64,000 nt of DNA from Streptomyces sp. MST-110588 (GCF_022695595.1 NZ_CP074380.1:7592501-7656500); one strand, 5' to 3'; counted from the first letter of the stretch, positions 35,688 to 45,368 are shown. Notes: generated by a model from the sequence alone, not told the origin. Made by a program: numbers and translations.

Positions 35688-37091
35688 ATGTCCGACGCCC
35701 AGCACGCGCACGCCACACCCCAGGAGCGGGCCGCCCGTGGCCGGGCCGCCCGCACCCTCGTACCGCGCTCCCGCCACGCGGAGTTCACTCCCACAACGGA
35801 CCGGCCCGACCCGGTCGCCGTCATCGAGCGGCAGTCGGCGACCAGGCTCCCGGAGCTGGTGCCGATCCGGTACGGGCGGATGCTGCAGTCCCCCTTCCGC
35901 TTCTTCCGCGGCGCCGCCGCCCTCATGGCGGGCGACCTGGCCGGCACGCCGTCCACCGGGCTGCGGGCCCAGTTGTGCGGGGACGCGCACCTGCTGAACT
36001 TCCGGCTGCTCGCCTCCCCGGAACGGCACCTGATGTTCGACATCAACGACTTCGACGAGACACTGCCGGGCCCCTGGGAATGGGACGTCAAGCGGCTGTC
36101 GGCCAGCCTCGTCATCGCCGGCCGCGCCAACGGCTACAGCGGGCCGGAGCGGGCCCGGGTGGTACGGGAGACGGTCCGCGCCTACCGGGAGGCGATGGAC
36201 GGCTTCGCCAAGATGCGCAACCTGGACGTGTGGTACGCGCGGATCGACGCGGACGAGCTGTACGGCGCGCTGAGCGGGGAGTGGGACAAGGAGGCGCAAC
36301 GGCGGATCTCCCGGACCCTGGCCAAGGCCCGCACCCGCGACCACCTCCAAGCCCTGGAGCGGCTCGCCCACGCCGTCGGGGACGAGCTGCGGATCGCCCC
36401 CGACCCGCCGCTGGTCGTGCCGCTCGGCGACCTCCTGCCGGGCGCCGAACGCGAGCAACTGGAACAGCAGTTGCGGGAACTGGTCGAGCGCTACGCGCGG
36501 ACCCTCCAGGCCGACCGGCGGACGCTGCTCACGCAGTACCGCGTGGTCGACATGGCCCGTAAGGTCGTCGGCGTCGGCAGTGTGGGAACCCGCTGCTGGA
36601 TCCTCCTGCTGCTCGGCCGGGACGCCGCCGACCCGCTCTTCCTCCAGGCCAAGGAGGCGCAGGAGTCGGTGCTCGCGCCGTTCGCCGAAACGGGCACCTT
36701 CACCAACCAGGGGGAACGGGTCGTCTTCGGGCAGCGGCTGATGCAGGCGGCCGGCGACATGTTCCTCGGCTGGGAACAGGCCGAGGGCCTGGACGGGCGG
36801 CGGCGCGACTTCTACCTGCGCCAACTGCGCGACTGGAAGGCCATCGCCCGGGTCGACACCATGACGCCCGGCCTCATGCGGCTGTTCGGCCGGCTCTGCG
36901 GCACGACCCTGGCCCGTGCCCACGCCCGGTCCGGCGACCGGATCGCCATCGCCGCCTACCTGGGCCGCTCCGACGCCTTCGACCGCGCGCTGGCGCAGTT
37001 CGCCGAAAGCTACGCCGACCAGAACGAGCGCGACCACCGGGCGCTGGCCGAGGCGGCGCGCACCGGCCGGGTGACGGCGACGTCAGCGTAA
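35688..37091 (+). CDS. DUF2252-family protein (kinase-like fold)
   Basis: A 467-residue cytosolic protein with the family blocks MLQSPFRFFRGAAALMAGDL, LCGDAHLLNFRLLASPERHL and FDINDFDETLPGPWEWDVKR, which carry the DxHxxN-like and DxxDFD-like residues of an aminoglycoside-phosphotransferase fold. The substrate is unknown. GAGGGGAG precedes the ATG. Its 3' end overlaps the convergent YihY gene by 9 bp. Confidence 0.87.
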   Translation: MSDAQHAHATPQERAARGRAARTLVPRSRHAEFTPTTDRPDPVAVIERQSATRLPELVPIRYGRMLQSPFRFFRGAAALMAGDLAGTPSTGLRAQLCGDAHLLNFRLLASPERHLMFDINDFDETLPGPWEWDVKRLSASLVIAGRANGYSGPERARVVRETVRAYREAMDGFAKMRNLDVWYARIDADELYGALSGEWDKEAQRRISRTLAKARTRDHLQALERLAHAVGDELRIAPDPPLVVPLGDLLPGAEREQLEQQLRELVERYARTLQADRRTLLTQYRVVDMARKVVGVGSVGTRCWILLLLGRDAADPLFLQAKEAQESVLAPFAETGTFTNQGERVVFGQRLMQAAGDMFLGWEQAEGLDGRRRDFYLRQLRDWKAIARVDTMTPGLMRLFGRLCGTTLARAHARSGDRIAIAAYLGRSDAFDRALAQFAESYADQNERDHRALAEAARTGRVTATSA

Positions 37092-37889
37092 GGATTCCTC
37101 CGGCACCCCCAGCCGACGGCGCAAAGGCCCGGTATGGGCCAGTACTTGCCCGACGGCGATACCGGACACGACGGTGGCGAAGAAGAGGATCAGCCAGGAC
37201 AACAGCGTGAAGACGGAGCCGAGCTGCCCGTACCGCTCGACGCTGCGGTCCAGCGCGCGCGGCAGCCACAGACCGGAGACCGAGGAGAACGCCACCACGC
37301 CCACACCGGTCAGCAGCGCACCCGGCAGCAACGGCAGCCAGGGCAGACGCCCGGCGAGCAGCAGGTGCTGGGTCCACCACCACATCGCGACGGCGCCGGC
37401 CATCTGGAGAGGTATCCCCAGGCCCGGGCCCGCGCCGAACGCCCGGTGGAGCAGCCCCTGATACAGGAGCGCGGCGATCCAGACCACGAGCCACAGCGCC
37501 CAGCGCCAGGCCACGATCCGCGCCCCCGCGTGCGGCAGGTGCCAGGAACGTTCGCACACCCGCTGGAGGACCCGGGTGAAGGCCGTGGCGGACAGCAGGG
37601 CGACCAGCACACCGACCGCTCCCCAACTGTGCAGTTCCGGGTCCGAGGCCCCATGGGTCAGGTGCGTCTGCGCCAGGACGGAGCTGTCCGCCCCGAACAG
37701 GGAGCGCAGCGAGTTCACCAGCTCCTGCCGCACGGCGTACGGGCAGAAGGACGAGACGGCGATCAGCATCGGCAACGCGGCCAGGAACGCCTGCGCCGCC
37801 AGCCGCGTCGCGAGGTCCAGGATGTTGACGCTCACGAGCTGCCGCACGATACGCCCCGCCAGTGGCCGGGCGAGATCGGTGATCGTCAT
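37083..37889 (-). CDS. YihY/BrkB-family inner-membrane protein
   Basis: A 268-residue protein with six membrane helices and YihY family features (LAAQAFLAALPMLIAVSSF and WLILFFATVVSGIAVGQVLA). Formerly annotated as ribonuclease BN, the family is now regarded as membrane proteins of unclear function, possibly lipid or solute transporters. It is shorter than many homologues (often 290-330 residues). A one-mismatch palindrome lies 66 bp upstream. Confidence 0.82.
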   Translation of the reverse strand: MTITDLARPLAGRIVRQLVSVNILDLATRLAAQAFLAALPMLIAVSSFCPYAVRQELVNSLRSLFGADSSVLAQTHLTHGASDPELHSWGAVGVLVALLSATAFTRVLQRVCERSWHLPHAGARIVAWRWALWLVVWIAALLYQGLLHRAFGAGPGLGIPLQMAGAVAMWWWTQHLLLAGRLPWLPLLPGALLTGVGVVAFSSVSGLWLPRALDRSVERYGQLGSVFTLLSWLILFFATVVSGIAVGQVLAHTGPLRRRLGVPEESLR

Positions 37890-37955
37890 GCTGCTGCCCT
37901 CTCGCGGCAGGGAGAACCGGCCCGGCCAGCCTCACAGTTGTCCACCCGATGCGTG

Positions 37956-37972
37956 TCGCCCGCCGGGGGTGA
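37956..37972. promoter_or_regulatory. TCACC-N7-GGTGA box (one mismatch)
   Basis: TCGCC-CGCCGGG-GGTGA, 66 bp upstream of the YihY start on the minus strand. It is the rightmost copy I find in the window. Confidence 0.45.
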
Positions 37973-38063
37973 CGGAGAACGGCGGACAGGGCGACTGCCA
38001 GGGGTCCTGTCCGGGCCGGCCGGAGCCTGCCGCGGACCGGTCCGGGCACAGGCGCCGGACGAT

Positions 38064-38094
38064 TTGACCTTCACGCCGACGTCAAGGTCGAAGG
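38064..38094 (+). promoter_or_regulatory. MerR-type operator, site 1
   Basis: TTGACCTTCACGCC continues into an inverted ACCTT...AAGGT arm pair, just upstream of the decayed MFS gene. About 21 of 25 positions match site 2 at 39365. A -10 element at the expected long MerR spacing is not obvious here. Confidence 0.45.
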
Positions 38095-38101
38095 TGGCGT
38101 C

Positions 38102-38904
38102 ATGACTACCTCCGACGACATCGGCGGTCCTTCCAGGGACCGCGGGCACGCATGGGCGCTGACCGTGCTGACCTTGTGCGCGTTCACCCTCGGAACGGGC
38201 GAAATCATGATCGCCCGCTGTTCTTCGGCCTGGCTGCCGACGTGGTGCCCGAACACAGGCGGGGCACGGCGGTCGCCCGGGTCTCCCTGGGCCTGAGCCT
38301 GGCGATGATCGCGGGCCTGCCGCTGGGTACGGTGATCGGCCGGTGGCTCTCCTGGCAAGCCACCTTCGCGGCGGTGGCCCTGCTCGCCGTGGTCGCGGCC
38401 GGGCCGTTGCCGGCACTGGTACGCGCACCGTACGCCGGCTCCGCGCCCGCGACCGAGCCCCTCATCACCGAACTGCGGGTCCTGACCGAACGCCGGGTAC
38501 AGGCCGTCGTCGCCGTCACCGCGCTCGGCGCCGCCGCCGCTTTCACCGCGTACACCTTCATCACCCCGCTGCTCACCGAGGCCGCCGGATTCACCGCCTC
38601 CGCCGTCACCCTGCTCCTGTTGCTCTTCGGTGTCGGCGGCACGGTGGGCAATCTCATCGGCGGGAAACTGGCGGACCGTTCGGTGGCGCGGTGTGCGCCA
38701 CGGTGGCGGCCCTGGCGGGAGCGCTGCTGCTCTTCGGGGCGACGATCGAGGTCAGGCCCGGCGGTGGGCGGACTCCTTGCGGTGCTCGCCCTGGGCATCG
38801 CCCTGGCCGGACACCGCGGCGACCGGCGGCGCGGGGACGCCCCGGCCGCTGCCACGCGTGACCGGACCGGTTCACGTACCTCAGAGCCACTGCATACGCC
38901 ATAA
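38102..38904 (+). pseudogene. Decayed MFS transporter (AraJ/chloramphenicol-efflux type)
   Basis: Starts as a normal MFS protein (ALTVLTLCAFTLGTGEIMIA), then the frame breaks near 38220 and resumes in another frame at FFGLAADVVPEHRRGTAVAR, with helices 2-4 missing. It reads well through GLSLAMIAGLPLGTVIGRWL, FTAYTFITPLLTEAAGF and GGTVGNLIGGKLADRSVAR, then shifts again near 38690 (CATVAALAGALLLFGATIE) and again before AVGGLLAVLALGIALAG. With at least two frameshifts and an internal deletion it is not a functional transporter. The MerR-type site upstream suggests it was a target of the regulator at 39431. Confidence 0.8.
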
Positions 38905-38948
38905 CCACTCGACATGCCCGAAACCCTCCACATCGGGGAGATATCCGA

Positions 38949-39368
38949 ATGAATACGTTCAACCAACGAGTCATCGAAGAGTTCCGCGCCCGCCGAGGTG
39001 CCGTAGGCGGACAGTTCGAGGGACGGCCACTGCTCCTGTTGACCTCCACGGGAGCGAAGTCCGGCCTTCTGCGCACCAACCCCGTCATTTATCTTCCCGA
39101 CGGCGAGGACCGGTTCGCCGTCTTCGCCTCCAACGGAGGCGCACCCACCGCGCCCGCCTGGTACCACAACCTGACCGCCCACCCCCTGGCGACGATCGAG
39201 GCCGGCGCCGGCACATACCAGGTCCGCGCCACCGAAGCCATGGATGAGGAAAGGGACCGGCTGTGGGCCCGGCAGGTCGTGGCCGACCCGCACTTCGCGG
39301 CCTTCCAGGAACGCACCCGGCGCCGTATCCCCGTCATGGTGCTCACCCGGCAGCACACCCGGCCTTGA
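38949..39368 (+). CDS. Deazaflavin (F420)-dependent nitroreductase-family protein
   Basis: A 139-residue Ddn-like protein with the split-beta-barrel family blocks LLLLTSTGAKSGLLRTNPV, FAVFASNGGAPTAPAWYHNL and PLATIEAGAGTYQVRA. Family members use F420H2 to reduce quinones or nitro compounds. AGGGGAGAT-type purines precede the ATG. It lies between the MFS remnant and the MerR gene, and its stop codon overlaps the -35 of the MerR promoter. Confidence 0.87.
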   Translation: MNTFNQRVIEEFRARRGAVGGQFEGRPLLLLTSTGAKSGLLRTNPVIYLPDGEDRFAVFASNGGAPTAPAWYHNLTAHPLATIEAGAGTYQVRATEAMDEERDRLWARQVVADPHFAAFQERTRRRIPVMVLTRQHTRP

Positions 39369-39395
39369 CCTTCACGTCCACGGCAACGTTTACGC
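39365..39395 (+). promoter_or_regulatory. MerR-type promoter, site 2
   Basis: TTGACC (39365-39370) and TTACGC (39390-39395) are separated by 19 bp, the stretched spacing typical of MerR-activated promoters. The spacer begins TTCACGTCC and shares most bases with site 1 at 38064. It probably drives the MerR gene at 39431. Confidence 0.6.
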
Positions 39396-39430
39396 TCCCT
39401 CCTGAAAGCATCCATCAGGAGGGACGCACC

Positions 39431-39850
39431 ATGCGCATCGGGGAGCTGGCCCACGCCACCGGCACGACGACCCGGGCCCTGCGCTACTACGAGGAACAGG
39501 GCCTCCTGCGCCCCGACCGGTCCACGAACGGCTACCGCAGCTACGGACAGGGCGCGGTACGCGTCGTGGAGAACATCCGGCTGCTCCTGGCCGCCGGCCT
39601 GACCACCGACGACCTGCGCCTCCTCGACGGCTGCCTGCGCGACGAGCTGACCGGCACCCACGCCTGCGCCGACCCCACTCCCAAGATCGAGGTCTTCGAA
39701 CAGCGTCTGTCCCTGCTCCAGCAGCGCATCAACGACCTCGTCGCCGTACGCGACCAGCTCCTGGACCGGCTCTGCGACCTGCGCCGCCCCGCCGACACCG
39801 CCAACCGGCCGGCCTGCCCGGCGCCCGTGACGACGGCGGCGACCGCGTAA
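39431..39850 (+). CDS. MerR-family transcriptional regulator
   Basis: A 139-residue regulator with a winged-helix N-terminus (MRIGELAHATGTTTRALRYY and EEQGLLRPDR) and a C-terminal dimerising helix (EVFEQRLSLLQQRINDLVAV). No conserved metal-binding cysteine pair is evident, so it is more likely an organic-ligand or drug sensor than a metal sensor. AGGAGGG precedes the ATG. It likely binds the twin sites at 38064 and 39365 and thus controls itself, the nitroreductase region and formerly the MFS gene. Confidence 0.87.
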   Translation: MRIGELAHATGTTTRALRYYEEQGLLRPDRSTNGYRSYGQGAVRVVENIRLLLAAGLTTDDLRLLDGCLRDELTGTHACADPTPKIEVFEQRLSLLQQRINDLVAVRDQLLDRLCDLRRPADTANRPACPAPVTTAATA

Positions 39851-40119
39851 GGGCTTGCCGGTCACCGACGTGCCGTCTTGATCCCACGGCGGTGTCAGGC
39901 ACCTGCCGGCCCGGAACCGCGCGGCCGAAACCGCTCCTTCCACGGCTGTTTTCGGCCAACTCCGATGCCGGCGCATCCACCGCGGGCGGTCGGCCGAATG
40001 AGTGGCACCGGGACGTGTCCCGTCGGCCGTGGCCGGCACGCCGTACGCGTTCCGTACCGAAACGCATCCGTACGTGCCGTACCACACCGGGACATACCCG
40101 CACCGCAAAGGACGCCGCG

Positions 40120-41742
40120 ATGTCGACAGCATCACTCCGCAGGCCGCCGGCCCGGGCACTGCTGGCCGGGGGAATCGCGCTGGTGGCCACCTCCTTGGCC
40201 ACGGGGACGGCCGCACTCGGCCCGGCCCCGGCCACCGCGTCGAGCCACCGGGAAGCACCGCTGATCTCCGGTCAGCCGGAATACGACAACACCGACGTGT
40301 ACGCCTTCACCAGCCCGGACAAGCCGGACACCACCACGCTGATCGCCAACTGGTGGCCGTTCGCGGAGCCTGCCGGAGGCCCCAACTTCTACAAGTTCCC
40401 CACGGACGCCCGCTACGACATCCACATCGACAACACCGGCGACGGCCGGTCCGAACTGATCTACCGCTGGACCTTCGAAGAGAGCTACCGCAGCAAGGAC
40501 ACGTTCCTGTACAACACCGGCCCGGTCACCTCGCTCGACGACCCGGACCTCAACTACCGGCAGACCTACGACCTCCAGCTCCTGCAGTTCAAGGACGGCA
40601 AACAGACCGGCACGCAGACGCTGGCCGACGACGCGCCCATCGCCCCCTCCAACGTGGGCAAGGCATCCATGCCCCGGTACGGGGACCTGCGCAAGCAGGC
40701 CGTACGGGCGGTGGGCGGGAGCGGTACGTCCTACGTCGGGCAGGCGGACGACCCGTTCTTCCTGGACCTGCGCGTCTTCGACCTGCTCTACGGGGGCGAC
40801 CTGTCCGAGGTCGGCCGGGACACGCTCAAGGGCTACAACGTCAACACCGTGGCCCTCCAGGTGCCGACGAAGGAGCTGACGGCCGGGCCCGGCAAGCCCG
40901 TCATCGGTGTCTGGAGCACCACCGAGCGCCGTACCGCGGCCAACGGCTGGCAGCAGGTGTCCCGGCTGGGGATGCCGCTCGTCAACGAACTGGTCATCCC
41001 GGTCAGGGACAAGGACACCTTCAACGCCTCCACGCCGTGGCAGGACGGCCGGTTCGCCAAGTACGTGAACGATCCCGAAGTGGCCCGGCTGCTGGAGAAG
41101 ATCTACAAGCTCAAGGCACCCGCGGTACCCCGCAAGGACCTGGTGCAGGTCTTCCTCACCGGCGTGCCGGGACTCAACCAGCCGGACGGGGTGCGCCCGC
41201 ACGAGGCGATCCGGCTCAACACCTCGATCAAGCCGGCCGCCGATCCCAAGCGGCTCGGCGTGCTGGACGGCGACCGGGCGGGCTATCCCAACGGACGCCG
41301 GCTCACCGACGACACCGTGGACATCTCCTTGCAGGTCGTCCGCGGTGAGCTGGCCGGGCAGAAGAACGACCTGGGTGACGCGGTCGACGCGAACGACAAG
41401 AAGTTCGACGGCCGGTTCCCGTACGTCGCCGAACCCACCTCCGGGTCGCGCGGGCCGCTGGCCGGTGGCGGCTCGGCCGCTTCCGCTTCCTCCGCCTCTC
41501 CTTCCGTGTCTTCTCCTTCCGTGTCCTCTCCTTCCGCGGGCCCGTCCGTGAAGAACAGGGCGGCAAGCCCGCTGACGGGCGGACGGCCCTCGGCCGCCCT
41601 GCCCGGGGCGTCCGGGACCGGCGAGGGGGACGGCCGGCTCGTCCTGATTTCCGCCGCCAGCGGTGCCGCGGCCCTGGCCGTGGCCGGGCTGGGGCTGCTG
41701 CGGTGGCGTCGTACCCGTCGGCGGAGCACCGACCGGCCGTGA
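40120..41742 (+). CDS. DUF4331-family secreted/cell-wall-anchored protein
   Basis: A 540-residue exported protein. A signal peptide (about residues 1-41, ending ATASSHREAP) precedes the DUF4331 domain, with DNTDVYAFTSPDKPDTTTLI, NFYKFPTDARYDIHIDNTGD and VFLTGVPGLNQP. A Ser/Pro linker encoded by a repetitive TCTCCTTCCGTGTC-type stretch (41480-41545) leads to a C-terminal membrane helix and an RRTRRRS tail, so the protein is probably anchored at the outer face. It heads a run with TPR and NicO genes on the same strand. Confidence 0.85.
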   Translation: MSTASLRRPPARALLAGGIALVATSLATGTAALGPAPATASSHREAPLISGQPEYDNTDVYAFTSPDKPDTTTLIANWWPFAEPAGGPNFYKFPTDARYDIHIDNTGDGRSELIYRWTFEESYRSKDTFLYNTGPVTSLDDPDLNYRQTYDLQLLQFKDGKQTGTQTLADDAPIAPSNVGKASMPRYGDLRKQAVRAVGGSGTSYVGQADDPFFLDLRVFDLLYGGDLSEVGRDTLKGYNVNTVALQVPTKELTAGPGKPVIGVWSTTERRTAANGWQQVSRLGMPLVNELVIPVRDKDTFNASTPWQDGRFAKYVNDPEVARLLEKIYKLKAPAVPRKDLVQVFLTGVPGLNQPDGVRPHEAIRLNTSIKPAADPKRLGVLDGDRAGYPNGRRLTDDTVDISLQVVRGELAGQKNDLGDAVDANDKKFDGRFPYVAEPTSGSRGPLAGGGSAASASSASPSVSSPSVSSPSAGPSVKNRAASPLTGGRPSAALPGASGTGEGDGRLVLISAASGAAALAVAGLGLLRWRRTRRRSTDRP

Positions 41743-42120
41743 TCCGCCGGCGCCACCGGAGCCGCCGCACGGGGACCGGCGGCTCCACCCCGGCCCCTGA
41801 CGTGGGGGAGGGGCCGGGGCCAGGCATGAGGAGAGCCGGGACCGCGGGCCGGAGACGACCGGTCCGCGGTGCCGGCGGTGCCGGGCGGTGAGGACACGGC
41901 CGCCACCGGCCGGGCCGGACCTGACCGGTCGTCGGCGTCGGCACCACCGACAAGCCCCCACCACGAACCGGGCCGGGGTGCGGCGATCCGCTTCCCGCGC
42001 CGCACTCCGGCCCTCCGACGGGCACGGGCGTGCCCCCAGCCGCCCGCGTCCGCCGACACCAGGCATCACGAGACGTCACGAGACATCAAGAAGCATGACG
42101 AGGCATCGAGGAGGTACGCC
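41743..42120. other. 378-bp gap with degenerate short repeats
   Basis: No convincing gene on either strand. The last 50 bp (about 42063-42112) contain four or five degenerate 10-11-bp repeats of the type CATCACGAGA/CGTCACGAGA/CATGACGAGG directly before the ribosome binding site of the TPR gene. These could be a protein-binding array or a slippage product. The rest is G-rich and featureless. Confidence 0.4.
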
Positions 42121-43485
42121 GTGGGGTCCACCCACACCCTCCGCCGGGCACTGGCCGTCGTGGCCCTGGCGCTGTCGCTGAGCACCCTGGCGTGGGTCAC
42201 CGGGTTCCGCTTCCCGGGCGTCCGGGACGACCAGGGGCCCCGGACACCCGTTCTGCGGGGGGACACCGACGGGTCCGTGGTCCTGCCGCTGACCGGGGAG
42301 GGGCTGGGCCGCCGTCTGGACACGCTGCGGCGGCACCTGCGCGCCCAGCCCCGGGACGCGGCCAACTGGGCGGCGCTCGGTTCCGCGTGCGTGGAGCAGG
42401 CCCGGCGTACCGCCGATCCAGGACTGTACGGACAGGCGCAGCGCGCCTTCGCGCGTTCCCTCGCGCTGAGCCCGGCACCGGGCAACAGCGGCGCCCTCGC
42501 CGGTCAGGCCGCGCTCGCCGCCGCCCGGCACGACTTCTTTGCCGCGCTGCGGCTCGCCGACCGCTCGCTGGCGGTCAGCCCGTACGGCGAACTGGCCCTG
42601 GCCGTCCGCGTGGACGCGCTGGTCGAACTCGGCCGCTACGACGCCGCGCACCGGGCCGCGCTGCGGGCCGACGCCCGCCGTCCCGGCATCCCCGCCTTCA
42701 CCCGGTTCGCGTACGTGGCCGAACTGCGCGGCGAGCGCGCCACCGCCCGCCGGGTGCTGGAACAGGCCCTCGCCCCGACGAGCGCCCCCGGTGACATCGC
42801 CCACCTCGCCACGGCCCTCGGCGAGCTGTCCCGGTCGGAGGGGAAGCCCGGCCCGGCCCTGCGCTCGTACGCCGTCGCGTTGCGCGCCGACCCCGGTCAC
42901 GTGCCCGCCCTCCTGGGCCGGGGACAGGTGCGGGCGGCAGTCGGCGACCTGGCCGGAGCGGTGCGTGACCTGGAGGCGGTCGTCGCCCGGCAACCGCTGC
43001 CGGCACACCTCGCCCTGCTGGGCGAGATGTACGCGGCGCGCGGGGAACGCCGCGCCGCCGCACGGCAGTACGCCGCGCTGGACGCCTGGACGCGACTGGC
43101 CCGCGCCCAGCGCGTCAACACCGACCTGGACACCGCCCTGGTCGCCGCCGACCACGGCGAGCGGGCGCAGGCGCTGCGCGCCGCCCGCGCCGAGTGGAAG
43201 CGGCGGCACACCGTACACACCGCCGACGCCCTGGCCTGGGCGCTGCACCGCCGGGGCCGGGACGCGGCGGCGCTGCCCCTGGCCCGGCAGGCCACCGAGA
43301 CCCTGACCAGGGGCGGCTACCGCAACGCCGCGTTCCTCTACCACCGCGCCGAGATCGAACACGCGCTGGGCCGCGACGCGGAAGCCCGTACCCATGGCAG
43401 GGACGCTCTCGCCCTGGGAACGGCACTGACGCCCCAGGCGCGTACCGCCCTCGGCCGGTGGGTGACAGCGGGGGAGCAGGGGTGA
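42121..43485 (+). CDS. Membrane-anchored TPR protein
   Basis: A 454-residue protein with an N-terminal signal-anchor (LRRALAVVALALSLSTLAWV, about residues 7-26) and a series of TPR-like helical pairs from about residue 70 to the end (for example WAALGSACVEQARRTADP, ALAVRVDALVELGRYDAAHR). The repeats probably scaffold an extracytoplasmic complex. The GTG at 42121 is preceded by GAGGAGG. Its stop overlaps the NicO start (GTGA), so they are co-translated. Confidence 0.75.
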   Translation: MGSTHTLRRALAVVALALSLSTLAWVTGFRFPGVRDDQGPRTPVLRGDTDGSVVLPLTGEGLGRRLDTLRRHLRAQPRDAANWAALGSACVEQARRTADPGLYGQAQRAFARSLALSPAPGNSGALAGQAALAAARHDFFAALRLADRSLAVSPYGELALAVRVDALVELGRYDAAHRAALRADARRPGIPAFTRFAYVAELRGERATARRVLEQALAPTSAPGDIAHLATALGELSRSEGKPGPALRSYAVALRADPGHVPALLGRGQVRAAVGDLAGAVRDLEAVVARQPLPAHLALLGEMYAARGERRAAARQYAALDAWTRLARAQRVNTDLDTALVAADHGERAQALRAARAEWKRRHTVHTADALAWALHRRGRDAAALPLARQATETLTRGGYRNAAFLYHRAEIEHALGRDAEARTHGRDALALGTALTPQARTALGRWVTAGEQG

Positions 43486-45164
43486 GCGGGCGGCGCGTGA
43501 TGCCGGAGGTGCGCAGGAGGCGATGGGCGCGGCGCGTCGTACTGCTGGTGGGCGTCTTTCTGCCGGTGGTGCTGCTCGGTACGACGGGAGCCGCGCCCGC
43601 GGCGGCGCACCCGCTGGGCAACTTCACCGTGAACGCCTACGACGGACTGACCGTCTCGCCCCGCGAACTGCGCGTCGACCACGTCGAGGACCTGGCCGAG
43701 ATCCCCGCCGCCCAAGCGGAACCCCGGATCGACCAGGACGGTGACCACCGCCTCGACGCCGCCGAACGCATCGCCTGGGCCCGGCGGATGTGCGTCCGCG
43801 CGGCACGGGGGAGCGCGCTCACGGTGGACGGCCGTCCCGTACGGCCGGCGTCCCGCGGCGAGCGGGCACGGGCCGTGCGCCGGCCGGGACAGGCCGGACT
43901 GTCCACCCTGCGGCTGGAGTGCCTGCTGACCGCGCCGCTCGGCCTGTCCCCAGGCATGGACGACGACACCGATAACACCGCTGACACCGACAGCACCGCT
44001 GACGCCGCTGACGCCGCTGACTCCGGTACGGCCGTGCGCTTCACGGGCGGCATGGCGGTGGGGGAGGACGGTCCCGGCTGGCGCGAGACCACGGCGCGTG
44101 GCGACCGGGTACGGCTGGTGCGCACCGACGTCCCGGCGCGCTCCGCCTCCGCCCGGCTCACCCGTTACCCCGACGACCTGCTCTCCACGCCGTTGCGACA
44201 GCACGGCGCCCACCTCGCCGTCCGCGCCGGCGGCCCCGCGCTCACCGCCGATGCGAACGGCGGCCCGAGCGGCGGCCTGAGCGACGGCGCATCGGACGCG
44301 GCGGGGGAGCAGGCGCGCCCCGGGGCGGTGGCGGCGCTGCCGCGCGGGGCGGACGGGCTGACACAGCGTTTCACCGGCCTCGTCGGCAGCCACCGGCTCA
44401 CCCTCGGCTTCGGCCTGCTGGCCCTCGCGCTGGCCGCCGTACTGGGCGCGGCGCACGCGCTCGCCCCCGGACACGGCAAGACCGTGATGGCCGCCTACGC
44501 CGCCGGCGGACACCGTGGTTCCTTCCGGTCCCTGCTGCGGATCGGTGCGGCGGTGACGGTCACGCACACGGCCGGGGTGCTGGTCCTGGGAGTGGTGGTG
44601 GCAGCGGGGCCACAGGCCGTACCCCTGGCCATCCCCTGGCTGACGGCGCTGAGCGGCCTGCTCGTCGCGGCGGCGGGCACCGCCCTGCTCCGCCGGGCCC
44701 TGGCCCACCGGTCAGGGCCCGTACACGTACACACACACCTCCCTTCACACGACCATGGCCACGCGCACCAAGGCGAACACGAACCGGGCCGTGCCCATGC
44801 CCACGCCACTGCCGTTGCGGCGCGGCCGAGGACGCGGGACACGCTGCTGCTCGGCTTCGCCGGGGGGCTGGTGCCCAGCCCATCGGCGGTGCTGGTGCTC
44901 GTCGGGTCCAGTGCTCTGGGCCGGCTCTGGTTCGGGGCGCTGCTGGTACTCGCGTACGGTGTGGGGCTCGCGTTCACTCTTGTGGTGGTCGCTGTACTGC
45001 TCGTCCGTGTGGGCGCGCGGCTGGGGCAGCGGCTCATGGGGGCGGCACCCCGTTATGAGCGGGTCTTCGGCTTCCTGCACCGTACGGCTCCGGCCATCAC
45101 GGCCTCTCTGGTCGTTCTCCTGGGCGCGGCGCTCGCCCTGCGGGGGGTCGTCGCGGCGGGGTGA
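43482..45164 (+). CDS. NicO-family nickel/cobalt transporter with extracytoplasmic N-terminal domain
   Basis: A 560-residue membrane protein. A signal sequence (to about residue 42, ending AAAHPLGNF) is followed by an extracytoplasmic domain of about 240 residues, including an Asp/Thr/Ala repeat tract. The membrane domain carries AAHALAPGHGKTVMAAY, the conserved HxxxxGHxK-like metal motif of NicO/RcnA, and a His-rich loop (HVHTHLPSHDHGHAH). These point to Ni2+/Co2+ movement, probably efflux. It is coupled to the TPR gene upstream. Confidence 0.8.
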   Translation: MSGRRVMPEVRRRRWARRVVLLVGVFLPVVLLGTTGAAPAAAHPLGNFTVNAYDGLTVSPRELRVDHVEDLAEIPAAQAEPRIDQDGDHRLDAAERIAWARRMCVRAARGSALTVDGRPVRPASRGERARAVRRPGQAGLSTLRLECLLTAPLGLSPGMDDDTDNTADTDSTADAADAADSGTAVRFTGGMAVGEDGPGWRETTARGDRVRLVRTDVPARSASARLTRYPDDLLSTPLRQHGAHLAVRAGGPALTADANGGPSGGLSDGASDAAGEQARPGAVAALPRGADGLTQRFTGLVGSHRLTLGFGLLALALAAVLGAAHALAPGHGKTVMAAYAAGGHRGSFRSLLRIGAAVTVTHTAGVLVLGVVVAAGPQAVPLAIPWLTALSGLLVAAAGTALLRRALAHRSGPVHVHTHLPSHDHGHAHQGEHEPGRAHAHATAVAARPRTRDTLLLGFAGGLVPSPSAVLVLVGSSALGRLWFGALLVLAYGVGLAFTLVVVAVLLVRVGARLGQRLMGAAPRYERVFGFLHRTAPAITASLVVLLGAALALRGVVAAG

Positions 45165-45368
45165 CGCCGCCGGCATCGGACTGCTTTTCCGCCGAGGCTC
45201 GTGGGGCACCCGATGGGGGAGCCCTGACGGGCTGGGTTGTGCGCACTTCATGCAGACATCAGGGAAATATGGGTGGATAGAGGCAGCCATTCGCCGCTCC
45301 GGTCCGCGAGCCCGACGGCCGGCCGCGGAGTGCCGCCTACCCACCCCTACAAGGAGTAAGGAGCAGAC

